NCBI RefSeq assembly: GCF_004298475.1
Contig: NZ_SCRP01000022.1
Coordinates: 1 to 64,000 of the forward strand
Direction: 5' to 3'
DNA from: Paraburkholderia sp.
Lineage (GTDB): Bacteria; Pseudomonadota; Gammaproteobacteria; Burkholderiales; Burkholderiaceae
Length of the DNA stretch: 64,000 bases
The notes beneath the pieces are model-generated. The model did no database searches and had not been told where the DNA came from. It was given only the letters and a program-made list of their open reading frames with translations. Shown here piece after piece: positions 25,304 through 33,278 of this stretch; the first letter of the stretch is position 1; every line of letters starts with the position of its first letter. The position numbers were made by a program, and so were the translations under genes.

Positions 25304-28300
25304 ATGAACCTTCTTTTTTCGAGGCGCCAGCTCATCAATCTGGCGGTCGTCGTGGCAGCCATCGGGGCCAATGCGTTCGTCGCCTGGTCGCAGATCGGTT
25401 TGCAGCGCGAGATCGATACGCAGGCCGCGCGCGCCTCGCGCGTGAGGCATGACATCGCACGCGTGAGCGATGTGCTGACCGGCGCGATCGGCGCGCTCGC
25501 GCACCTGCAGACGACCGGGGAGCAGGAGGCGTCCGGTGCGCGCGCCGGGCGTGCCGCGCTACTCGACGAGATCGTGCGGTCGGCGCGTGCGGGGCTCGCG
25601 GACAATCCCGAGCTTGCCGGCCGGTTCGACGCGGTCGCGCCCGAAGCGATTGCGCTCGAGCACGACATCGACGACGCGCTGGTGCGCGCTTCGCTCGCGA
25701 GCGACTACATTCGGCTCGATGCGCGCACCCACCAGCTCAACGCGAAGCTTGCGGGGCTCCAAAGCTCGGAGGATCTCGCACTGGCCGGTGCGCTCAGCGA
25801 AGCGGCCCGGTCGGCGAGCCGTACGCTGCTGATGCTGGTCGTGACGATGCTGGCGGGCGTCACCGTGCTCATCTACACCTTCACCGTGCGCGAGAACGCG
25901 GCTCGCGAGCTGCTGCGCGGCGTGCGCACGCGCGGCGAGCGCTTCCAGGGCCTGTTCGACGCGCACCCGGTGCCGATGTACGTCTTCGACCGCGAGACGC
26001 TGCGCTTTCTCGCCGTCAACGCGGCGGCCATCCAGCAGTACGGCTACAGCGAAGAAGAATTTCTGGCGATGACGATCCGCGACATCCGCCCGCCCGAGGA
26101 CATCTCGCGCCTCGAACAGCACCTCACGCGCTCGGACACGCTCACGCCGAACGTGCGCACGATGGCGGGCATCTGGCATCACCGGCGCCGCGACGGCTCG
26201 ATCATCAATGCGGATGTGTCGCACCACGCGCTGACCTTCCTCGGCCGCGCCGCGGTATTCGTGCTCGCCGACGACGTCACCGACCAGATCAACGCCGAAG
26301 CCGAAGCGCAGCGCTCGAACCAGATGCTCGAAACGGTCATCGACAACATTCCGCAGCGCATCTTCTGGAAGGATGCTCAATCGTGCTATCTCGGCTGCAA
26401 CATGGCGTTCGCGCGCGACGCGGGCCTTGCGTACCCCGAGCAGGTGGTCGGCAAGTCCGACCAAGAGCTGCCGTGGAGCGCCTACGCGGCGTCCCTGCGC
26501 GGGCAGGATCTCGAAGTGCTCGAATCGGGGCTGCCGAACATCAACTTCGAGCAGGACCTCGTGATCCGCGGCGAGCACAAGACGAGGCTGACGAGCAAGC
26601 TGCCGATGCTCGATGGCGAGGGCCGCGTGATCGGCGTGCTCGGCACCTACACCGACACCACCGCGTACAAGCGTGCGGATCTCGCGCTGCGCCTGCAAAG
26701 CCGCGCGCTCGACGCCTGCGTGAACGCCATTCTCATCACGGCGCCGGGGCTGGACGGCAGCAATCTGATCGAATACGCGAACCCGGCGTTCAGGCGCATC
26801 ACGGGCTACGACCCGGCTGAAGTGCTCGGCCTCGACAGCCGCTTGCTGCAGCGCGACGACCACGACCAGGACGGACTCATCGCGGTCCGCCAGGCGCTCG
26901 TCGCGGACCGCGAGGTGAGCGCCGTGCTGCGCAATTACCGCAAGGACGGCGCGCTCTTCTGGAACCAGCTGCTGATCGCGCCGGTGCCCGGCGTCGACGG
27001 CCGCACCACGCACCACATCGGCATCATCAACGACGTCACCGAGCTGATCCGCTATCAGGAGCAGCTCGAATATCAGGCGAACTACGACAGCCTCACGATG
27101 CTGCCCAACCGCAACCTGTTGCGCACCCGCCTGCAGCAGGCGCTCATGGCCGCGCAGCGGCACACGCGCAGCGTCGCCGTGGTGTTCGTCGACCTCGACG
27201 GTTTCAAGCACGTGAACGACAGCCTCGGCCACAGTGTCGGCGACCGGCTGCTCGCCGTGGTCGCCGAGCAGCTCGTGCGCTGCGTGAGCGCGGGCGACAC
27301 CGTCGCGCGCCACGGCGGCGACGAGTTCGTGATCGTGCTCGCCGACATCGCCGACGAGCGCGCGCTGGGCGGCTGGATGGAGCACGCGCGCGCGATCATC
27401 TCGGAGCCGATGTGGGTCGACGGCACGGAGCTGTACGTCGGCTGCAGCATGGGCGCGAGCCTGTATCCGCAGGACGGCGACGACGCCGAATCGCTGCTCA
27501 AGAAGGCCGACGTCGCGATGTACCGCGCGAAGGACATGGGGCGCAACACGTTCCAGTTCTTCCAGCCGGAGATGAACGCGAACGTCGACGTGCGCATGAA
27601 CCTCGAACGGCGCCTGCGCCGCGCGCTGCGCGACGGCGAATTCAAGCTGCACTACCAGCCGCAGGTCGAGGTGGAAACGGGGCGGATCATCGGCATGGAG
27701 GCGCTGGTGCGCTGGTTCGATCCCGACTCGGGGCTCGTGCCGCCCGCGAAGTTCATCCCGGTCGCGGAGGAGAGCGGCCTGATCGGCCAGTTGACGGACT
27801 GGGTGCTGCGCGAGGCGTGCCGCCAGAACCGAGCGTGGCAGCGCGCGGGGCTCTTGCCCGTGCGCGTGTCGGTCAACGTGTCGGCGCGCGAATTCCATCA
27901 GCGCAATATCGCCGAAGTGGTGACCGAAGTGCTGGCCGAAACCGGACTCGATCCCTGCTATCTCGAACTCGAACTCACCGAAAGCGCGCTCATGCGCAAC
28001 GCGGAGGAAGCGGTGTCGATGCTGAACGAACTACATGAGCTTGGGATCGGCCTTGCGATCGACGACTTCGGCACCGGCTATTCGAGCCTGAGCTACCTGA
28101 AGCGCCTGCCCGTGGACCGGCTGAAGATCGACCAGTCGTTCGTGGCGGATATCGGCACGAACGGCGACGATCAGACGATCACGGCCGCGATCATCGCGCT
28201 CGCACACGAACTGCAGTTGAAGGTGATCGCGGAGGGCGTGGAGACGACCGTGCAGTTCGAGTTCCTGCGCGAGCGCGCGTGCGAGGAGATGCAGGGCTTC

Positions 28301-28396
28301 TTCTTCGCGCCGGCGCTGCCGGGCGACGATATCGAGCGATTGCTGCGCGCGAGCGCCACGCAGGTCGAAAGCCGTGGCGTCGCGTGGGTGCCTTGA
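25304..28396 (+). CDS. Membrane-bound PAS-GGDEF-EAL cyclic-di-GMP protein
   Basis: A 1030-residue signalling protein. Two transmembrane helices (about 10-28 and 173-193) flank a periplasmic helical sensor region. Three PAS-like domains follow (about 212-320, 340-450 and 465-580). The GGDEF domain has VDLDGFKHVNDSLGH and an intact GGDEF at 671-675. The EAL domain has EALVRW at 799-801 and keeps NVSAREF, ELELTES, IDDFGTGYSSL, LKIDQSF and AEGVET, so phosphodiesterase residues look complete. The segment where the inhibitory RxxD would lie reads SAGD, so product inhibition at the I-site is probably absent. Net synthesis or breakdown of c-di-GMP cannot be decided. ATG 25304 is chosen; an upstream frame to 25199 lacks support. 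Confidence 0.9.
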   Translation: MNLLFSRRQLINLAVVVAAIGANAFVAWSQIGLQREIDTQAARASRVRHDIARVSDVLTGAIGALAHLQTTGEQEASGARAGRAALLDEIVRSARAGLADNPELAGRFDAVAPEAIALEHDIDDALVRASLASDYIRLDARTHQLNAKLAGLQSSEDLALAGALSEAARSASRTLLMLVVTMLAGVTVLIYTFTVRENAARELLRGVRTRGERFQGLFDAHPVPMYVFDRETLRFLAVNAAAIQQYGYSEEEFLAMTIRDIRPPEDISRLEQHLTRSDTLTPNVRTMAGIWHHRRRDGSIINADVSHHALTFLGRAAVFVLADDVTDQINAEAEAQRSNQMLETVIDNIPQRIFWKDAQSCYLGCNMAFARDAGLAYPEQVVGKSDQELPWSAYAASLRGQDLEVLESGLPNINFEQDLVIRGEHKTRLTSKLPMLDGEGRVIGVLGTYTDTTAYKRADLALRLQSRALDACVNAILITAPGLDGSNLIEYANPAFRRITGYDPAEVLGLDSRLLQRDDHDQDGLIAVRQALVADREVSAVLRNYRKDGALFWNQLLIAPVPGVDGRTTHHIGIINDVTELIRYQEQLEYQANYDSLTMLPNRNLLRTRLQQALMAAQRHTRSVAVVFVDLDGFKHVNDSLGHSVGDRLLAVVAEQLVRCVSAGDTVARHGGDEFVIVLADIADERALGGWMEHARAIISEPMWVDGTELYVGCSMGASLYPQDGDDAESLLKKADVAMYRAKDMGRNTFQFFQPEMNANVDVRMNLERRLRRALRDGEFKLHYQPQVEVETGRIIGMEALVRWFDPDSGLVPPAKFIPVAEESGLIGQLTDWVLREACRQNRAWQRAGLLPVRVSVNVSAREFHQRNIAEVVTEVLAETGLDPCYLELELTESALMRNAEEAVSMLNELHELGIGLAIDDFGTGYSSLSYLKRLPVDRLKIDQSFVADIGTNGDDQTITAAIIALAHELQLKVIAEGVETTVQFEFLRERACEEMQGFFFAPALPGDDIERLLRASATQVESRGVAWVP

Positions 28397-28414
28397 CGAA
28401 CCGATGTTGCCGCG

Positions 28415-28454
28415 CGGGGCGCTCGCTGCATCTCTGCAGGCTCGCCCCGGCAGG
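28415..28454. terminator. Hairpin between convergent GGDEF-EAL and yciA genes
   Basis: CGGGGCG (28415-28421) can pair with CGCCCCG (28443-28449), enclosing an inner TGCA-TCTC-TGCA. TTTT follows on the plus strand at the very end of yciA. A plausible but not strong terminator for the plus-strand gene. Confidence 0.4.
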
Positions 28455-28456
28455 TT

Positions 28457-28852
28457 TTACTCGAGCGGCGGCAGCGGGCGCGGACGGCGGTCGTTGCCGG
28501 TGGCGACGTAGGTGAGCGTCGCTTCGGTGACTTTGACGACCTCGTCGGCGAGGCGCATGCGCTGGGCGTACACCTCGACTTCGACGGTCACCGACGTCCG
28601 GCCCGTCTTCACGATCTCGGCATAGAAACTCAGCAGATCGCCGACGAACACCGGCTGCTTGAAGAGAAACGAATTCACCGCGACGGTCGCGACGCGGCCG
28701 TTCGCGCGGCGGCTCGCCGGGATCGAGCCGGCGATGTCGACCTGCGACATGATCCAGCCGCCGAAGACGTCGCCGTGGACGTTCGCGTCCGAGGGCTGCG
28801 GCATGACGCGCAAGGCGGGCGGTTGTTGGGGGAGCGGCTGGGCGTCGTTCAT
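28457..28852 (-). CDS. Acyl-CoA thioesterase, YciA type
   Basis: A 131-residue single hot-dog-fold thioesterase hydrolysing acyl-CoA to free acid and CoA. It contains the YciA pattern MPQPSDANVHGDVFGGWIMS (about 17-36), with the active-site Asp/His region, then QVDIAGSIPASR and VNSFLFKQPVFVGDLLSFY. Family members act as hexamers on a wide range of acyl-CoAs. The start is ATG 28852. It is divergent from the ABC exporter. Its placement does not tie it to the beta-oxidation operon. Confidence 0.88.
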   Translation of the reverse strand: MNDAQPLPQQPPALRVMPQPSDANVHGDVFGGWIMSQVDIAGSIPASRRANGRVATVAVNSFLFKQPVFVGDLLSFYAEIVKTGRTSVTVEVEVYAQRMRLADEVVKVTEATLTYVATGNDRRPRPLPPLE

Positions 28853-29172
28853 CGGTAATCCACAAAAAGGGGTAAAACGTTGGGGCGTCGGCGCGCCTGA
28901 GGGACGCGGAAGGTGCGTCTAATGTACGACTAAAATGCGCCGGTTATGCACCGGTTATGCACCGGTTGGCGGGCTTCAGCGGCCTGTGCGGCGTTCTGCG
29001 ACAATACCCGGACTACGAATTGTACGAGAAAGCGGTACGGGAAAGCGGGCTTGCGGCTGGCCGATGCAGACAGCGCGCTTTGCGCCGAACGCTCCGCCGA
29101 AGGCCCCGCCGGACCGGTTGTCCGCCACGCCGCCAACACCCCGAAATACGTCCTCACGCCCCGCTTTCGCCC
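28853..29172. other. Divergent intergenic region yciA / ABC exporter
   Basis: A 320-bp gap. It contains TAAAAT (28931-28936), a possible -10 for the exporter, overlapping the start of an 11-bp repeat array. A second weak -10 (GACAAT, around 29000) is also present. Short open frames across it show no ribosome binding site or codon bias. Confidence 0.4.
28940..28967. repeat. 11-bp tandem repeat, 2.5 copies
   Basis: CCGGTTATGCA occurs at 28940-28950 and 28951-28961, followed by CCGGTT. It lies just after a TAAAAT -10-like box, so it would fall in the 5' leader of the exporter mRNA. Confidence 0.75.
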
Positions 29173-31056
29173 ATGCGCCATTTCCCGTCCTCCAACGAAC
29201 CCGCGCTGCCCGCCGTCGGCCCGCGCAACGACTGGCAGACGATCGTCTCGCTGCTGCCGTATCTCACGGCCTACAAATGGCGCGTGGCGTTCGCGCTCGC
29301 GTGCCTGATCGGCGCGAAGGTCGCGAACCTCGGCGTGCCGGTCGTGATGAAGCACATCGTCGACAATCTCGCCTCGGTGCGCCAGCTCGCGGCGCTCGGA
29401 CGCGAACAGCACGCCCCCGGCATCGTGCTCGTCGGCGGGATCGGGCTGCTCGTGGTCGCTTATGCGGTCGTGCGGCTCTCGACGTCGCTCTTCACCGAAC
29501 TGCGCGAGATCCTGTTCGCGAAGGTCACGCAAAGCGCCGTGCGCCTGCTTGCGCTCAGGGTGTTCCGCCATCTGCACGCGCTCTCGCTGCGCTTCCATCT
29601 CGACCGGCAGACGGGCGGCATGTCGCGCGACATCGAGCGCGGCACGCGCGGCATCATGCAGCTCATTTCGTACTCGCTTTACAGCATCTTGCCGACGCTC
29701 GTGGAAGTGGGGCTCGTGCTCGGCTTCCTGGTCGTGAAGTACGAGGCGTATTACGCGATCGTCACGCTCATCGCGCTCGTCGTGTACATCGTGTTCACGG
29801 TGCGGGTGACCGAGTGGCGCACGCACTTTCGCCGCACCATGAACGAACTCGATTCGCGTGCGAATTCGCGCGCCGTCGACTCGCTGCTCAACTACGAGAC
29901 CGTCAAGTATTTCGGCAACGAAGAGTGGGAAGCGAAGCGCTACGACGAAAATCTGCAGCGCTACCGCGCGGCTGCGATCCAGTCGCAGCAGTCGCTCTCG
30001 GCGCTGAATTTCGGGCAGCAGACGATCATCGGCACGGGGCTCGTGTTCATCCTGTGGCGCGCGACGCAAGGCGTGATGGCGGGCAGGCTCACGCTCGGCG
30101 ACCTCGTGCTCATCAACACGTTCATGCTGCAGCTCTACATTCCGCTGAATTTTCTCGGTGCGGTGTATCGCGAACTCAAGCAGAGCCTCACCGACATGGA
30201 CCGCATGTTCACGCTGCTCACGGTCTCGCGCGAAGTCGCCGACGCGTCGAATGCGCCGCAGCTCGCCGTGCGCGGCGGCGAAGTGCGCTTTTCGCGCGTG
30301 AGCTTCGCCTATGAGCCGTCGCGACAGATCCTGCGTGACGTGAGCTTCACGATTGCCGCCGGGACGACGACGGCGGTGGTGGGCCACAGCGGCTCGGGCA
30401 AGTCGACGCTCGCGCGCCTGCTGTTCCGCTTCTACGATCTCGAGCGCGAGACGGGCGGCGCGATCACGATCGACGGCCAGGATATCCGTGACGTCACGCA
30501 GGAGACGCTGCGTGCGTCGATCGGCATCGTGCCGCAGGATACGGTGCTGTTCAACGATTCGATCTACTACAACATCGCGTACGGGCGGCCCGATGCGAGC
30601 CGCGACGAAGTGATCGCGGCGGCGCGCGCGGCGCATATTCACGCGTTCATCGAGACGCTGCCGAAGGGCTATGACACGCCGGTCGGCGAGCGTGGACTGA
30701 AGCTGTCGGGCGGCGAGAAGCAGCGGGTCGCGATTGCGCGCACGCTGCTGAAGAATCCGCCGATCCTGCTGTTCGACGAGGCGACCTCGGCGCTCGATTC
30801 GCGCTCGGAGCGCGCGATCCAGCAGGAACTCGACAACATCGCGCGCGAGCGCACGACGCTCGTGATCGCGCACCGGCTCTCCACGGTCGTGAATGCCGAG
30901 CAGATCATCGTGATGGACCACGGGCGGATCGTTGAACGCGGCACGCATGCCGAATTGCTGCGCGCGAGCGGCCACTATGCGCAGATGTGGGCGCTCCAGC
31001 AGCAGAAGTCGAGCGAGCCGGCCGGGCAGATGGCGGAGCCTGCGGGCGGGAAATGA
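29173..31056 (+). CDS. Atm1/HMT-type ABC exporter (fused permease and ATPase)
   Basis: A 627-residue half-transporter with six transmembrane helices (about 30-310) and a C-terminal ATPase. The ATPase shows Walker A GHSGSGKST, Q-loop VPQDTVLFND, signature LSGGEKQRVAIARTLL, Walker B ILLFDEATSALD and H-loop IAHRLSTV. The pattern LNYETVKYFGNEEWEAKRYD in the membrane domain is characteristic of the Atm1/ABCB7 group, whose bacterial members export glutathione conjugates or metal-linked thiols. The start ATG 29173 is followed by the typical soluble N-terminus. Substrate is inferred from subfamily only. Confidence 0.9.
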   Translation: MRHFPSSNEPALPAVGPRNDWQTIVSLLPYLTAYKWRVAFALACLIGAKVANLGVPVVMKHIVDNLASVRQLAALGREQHAPGIVLVGGIGLLVVAYAVVRLSTSLFTELREILFAKVTQSAVRLLALRVFRHLHALSLRFHLDRQTGGMSRDIERGTRGIMQLISYSLYSILPTLVEVGLVLGFLVVKYEAYYAIVTLIALVVYIVFTVRVTEWRTHFRRTMNELDSRANSRAVDSLLNYETVKYFGNEEWEAKRYDENLQRYRAAAIQSQQSLSALNFGQQTIIGTGLVFILWRATQGVMAGRLTLGDLVLINTFMLQLYIPLNFLGAVYRELKQSLTDMDRMFTLLTVSREVADASNAPQLAVRGGEVRFSRVSFAYEPSRQILRDVSFTIAAGTTTAVVGHSGSGKSTLARLLFRFYDLERETGGAITIDGQDIRDVTQETLRASIGIVPQDTVLFNDSIYYNIAYGRPDASRDEVIAAARAAHIHAFIETLPKGYDTPVGERGLKLSGGEKQRVAIARTLLKNPPILLFDEATSALDSRSERAIQQELDNIARERTTLVIAHRLSTVVNAEQIIVMDHGRIVERGTHAELLRASGHYAQMWALQQQKSSEPAGQMAEPAGGK

Positions 31057-31117
31057 GGCACGCGGCGGTGCGTGCGGGCGTGCGGGCGGGTTGGGCGTGG
31101 CGCTTGTTGAGGCTCAG

Positions 31118-31150
31118 GCGGCCCATGCAGCGGCCCATGCACCCCATGCA
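31118..31150. repeat. 12-bp tandem repeat, 2.7 copies
   Basis: GCGGCCCATGCA at 31118-31129 and 31130-31141, then CCCCATGCA, lying between the convergent ABC exporter and murU genes. Confidence 0.65.
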
Positions 31151-31175
31151 GCATTCGCGGGCCGTCCGCTGCGCT

Positions 31176-31907
31176 TTAACCGTGCTGTCGGGTCAGCAAG
31201 GCTTCGTCGAGCGCCGCGAGTTGCGCGGGCGTGCCGACGTTTTCCCAGTGTCCTTCGTAAAGCTCGCCGCTCGCACGCCGCTGCGCGATGCTCTCGCGGT
31301 AGTACGGCGTGAGCGCGCGCTTCGTGCCGCGCGCGAGCGCCCGGAACATGCGCGTGTCGTAGAGCCCGATGTTGCCGAAGGTGTAGCGCGGCGCGCCGTC
31401 GGCGGCGAGCAGGCCATCGGCGCCGAGGGTGAAATCGCCGTGGGGATGGAACGGCGGATTCGGGACCATCACGAGGTGCATGTGCGGCTCGGGCTGCGCG
31501 GCAAGCGCTTCGGCGCGTGCGTCGAGCCGCGCGAAGTCGAATTCGCTGTAGACGTCGCCGCTCACGGCGAGGAACACCGCCGGTTCGCCTTTCGGTTCGA
31601 GGAGCGGCAGCGCTGCGGCGATGCCGCCCGCCGTCTCCAGCGCTTCGCGCTCGGGCGAGTAGCGCAGCGCGACGCCGAATTGCTGGCCGTCGCCGAGCGC
31701 CGCCTCGATCCGGCCGCCGAGCCACGCGTGATTGATCACGATATTCGTGTAACCGGCCGCCACAAGCCGCTCGATCTGCCACGCGATCAGCGGTTTGCCG
31801 CCGACGCTCAGCAGCGGTTTGGGACAGGTATCGGTGAGCGGGCGCATGCGCTCGCCGCGCCCGGCTGCGAAGATCATCGCCGTGCGCTCGAAACGGGCGC
31901 GGCTCAT
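31176..31907 (-). CDS. murU: N-acetylmuramate alpha-1-phosphate uridylyltransferase
   Basis: A 243-residue sugar-1-phosphate nucleotidyltransferase. MurU makes UDP-MurNAc from MurNAc-1-phosphate in the peptidoglycan recycling bypass that avoids MurA (the fosfomycin target). It shows the pyrophosphorylase signature MIFAAGRGERMRPLTDTCPK then PLL, INHAWLGGRIE, ETAGGIAAALPLL, FLAVSGDVYSEFD, FGNIGLYD and the C-terminal WENVGTPAQL. The immediate upstream gene is amgK, the cognate kinase. The start is ATG 31907, not the in-frame TTG at 31928. Its initiation region is made of three tandem 14-nt repeats that form coupled mini-ORFs. Confidence 0.9.
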   Translation of the reverse strand: MSRARFERTAMIFAAGRGERMRPLTDTCPKPLLSVGGKPLIAWQIERLVAAGYTNIVINHAWLGGRIEAALGDGQQFGVALRYSPEREALETAGGIAAALPLLEPKGEPAVFLAVSGDVYSEFDFARLDARAEALAAQPEPHMHLVMVPNPPFHPHGDFTLGADGLLAADGAPRYTFGNIGLYDTRMFRALARGTKRALTPYYRESIAQRRASGELYEGHWENVGTPAQLAALDEALLTRQHG

Positions 31908-31949
31908 TGGGCAAACCTCATCGGGCAAACCTCATCGGGCAAACCTCAT
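31904..31949 (-). repeat. Three tandem 14-nt repeats forming ATGA-coupled mini-ORFs before murU
   Basis: On the minus strand a 14-nt unit (GATGAGGTTTGCCC) is repeated three times, the last copy ending CCCA. Each unit has an ATG (31949, 31935, 31921) that reads five codons, MRFAR, MRFAR and MRFAQ, then TGA. Each TGA overlaps the next ATG as ATGA, and the last overlaps the murU ATG at 31907. Each ATGAGG also supplies a GAGG that can serve as ribosome binding site for the next start. Confidence 0.8.
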
Positions 31950-31978
31950 CGTGTGAATCTCGTCATGGGCGGGCATGG

Positions 31979-33055
31979 TCAGAAGGTGTAGCCGGTTTCG
32001 ACGCTCGCGCCCTGCAGCTCGTCGATGAGCCGCGCGAACGCCGCCAGCGGCCGGTAGCGATGCGCGACCTTGCTCGCGTAGCCGAGGAAGCGCGGCAGGT
32101 CGGCCATGTAGTGCGCCTTGCCGTCGCGGTAGTTGATGCGGCAGAAGAGGCCGAGCACCTTGATGTGCCGCTGCAGGCCCATCCATTCGAGCTGGCGGTA
32201 GAACTCGCCGAAGTCGGCGTCGACGGGCAGCCCGGCCTTTTTGGCGCGCTCCCAGTACCACGCGACGCAATCGAGTTCGAATTCCTCGTCCCAGCTGATA
32301 AATGCGTCGCGCAGCAGCGACGCAATGTCGTACGTGATCGGGCCGTACACCGCGTCCTGGAAGTCGAGCACGCCCGGATTCGGCGTTGCGATCATCAGGT
32401 TGCGCGGCATGAAATCGCGCAGCATGAACACCTGCGGCTGCATGCGCGCATTCGCCACGAGCAGCGCGAAGGTGCGATCGAGCACGCCGCGCGTGGCCCC
32501 GTCGATTTCGCGGCCGAGATGACGCTGCAGATACCACTCGGGCATCAGCTCCATTTCGCGGCGCAAAAACGCTTCGTCGAACGGCGGCAGCACGTCTTCG
32601 CGCGACGACAGCTGCCAGCGGATCAGCGCATCGAGTGCGTCGCGCATCAGTTCGCGCGAGCGCGGGCCAGGACCGGCTTCCTGCAACGCCTGCAGATACG
32701 GCGCGGCGCCGAGATCGGTCACGAGCATCAGGCCCGCTTCGAAGTCCGCTTCCAGCACGCGCGGCACATGCACGCCCGCTGCGGCGAGCAGATCGGCGAT
32801 CTGCGCGAATTCGCGGCATTTTTCGGGCGGCGGCGCATCGACGGCAATCAGCGACGCGCCGTGCTCGCCGCTGCCGCTGGTGCTGGTGCTGGCAATGCGA
32901 AAGTAGCGCCGGAAGCTCGCGTCGGAGGACGCGGGGACGAGCGTGGCGAGGTCGAGGGCGTAGCGGTCTGCGTGGCGGGCAAGCCAGGCGGCGAGCAGGG
33001 CGTGCCGGGAATCGGCGGGGGTGTCGTCTAAACGGGGGGCGGCGGTCGAGGTCAT
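31979..33055 (-). CDS. amgK: N-acetylmuramate/N-acetylglucosamine kinase (aminoglycoside phosphotransferase fold)
   Basis: A 358-residue APH-fold anomeric sugar kinase. AmgK phosphorylates MurNAc (and GlcNAc) at C1 during cell-wall recycling, giving the substrate of MurU. It shows the nucleotide-binding SDASFRRYFRI and LIAVDAPPP, the catalytic loop VFMLRDFMPRNLMI with Asp and Asn, and the metal-binding VLDFQDAVYGPITYDIASLL. The start is ATG 33055; an upstream open stretch crosses the lptD promoter region and is not coding. murU follows 71 nt later on the same strand. lptD is divergent, placing recycling next to outer-membrane assembly. Confidence 0.9.
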   Translation of the reverse strand: MTSTAAPRLDDTPADSRHALLAAWLARHADRYALDLATLVPASSDASFRRYFRIASTSTSGSGEHGASLIAVDAPPPEKCREFAQIADLLAAAGVHVPRVLEADFEAGLMLVTDLGAAPYLQALQEAGPGPRSRELMRDALDALIRWQLSSREDVLPPFDEAFLRREMELMPEWYLQRHLGREIDGATRGVLDRTFALLVANARMQPQVFMLRDFMPRNLMIATPNPGVLDFQDAVYGPITYDIASLLRDAFISWDEEFELDCVAWYWERAKKAGLPVDADFGEFYRQLEWMGLQRHIKVLGLFCRINYRDGKAHYMADLPRFLGYASKVAHRYRPLAAFARLIDELQGASVETGYTF

Positions 33056-33094
33056 GAAAACCGGGGGCAAAATCAGTGGATCAACGTCTTGCCA

Positions 33095-33100
33095 TATAAT
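33095..33100 (+). promoter_or_regulatory. TATAAT in the amgK/lptD divergent region
   Basis: A perfect TATAAT in CCATATAATACC. The element is nearly symmetric, with TATTAT on the minus strand at about the same place, so it could serve amgK, lptD or both. From here lptD would have a leader of about 170 nt. No strong -35 is seen. Confidence 0.4.
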
Positions 33101-33278
33101 ACCCCACGACTTTTTTGACGCGACTCGCGCCAAAGCCCACGTGACGGTTCGTACGCCGCCTCGATCGGACGATCGAGGGTACCCGGACGTGCAGCCGGGC
33201 CTCGCCTCGCGCCGGCGCGAGAGGTACGAGGCAGCGCTGGACCGGGCAGACGGCCGTGCCGATTCGCCAAAACCATAA

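Noticed and set aside
31908..31928. TTG start for MurU seven codons upstream
   Set aside because: The extra residues come from the 14-nt repeat; ATG 31907 has a GAGG at good spacing and gives the family N-terminus.
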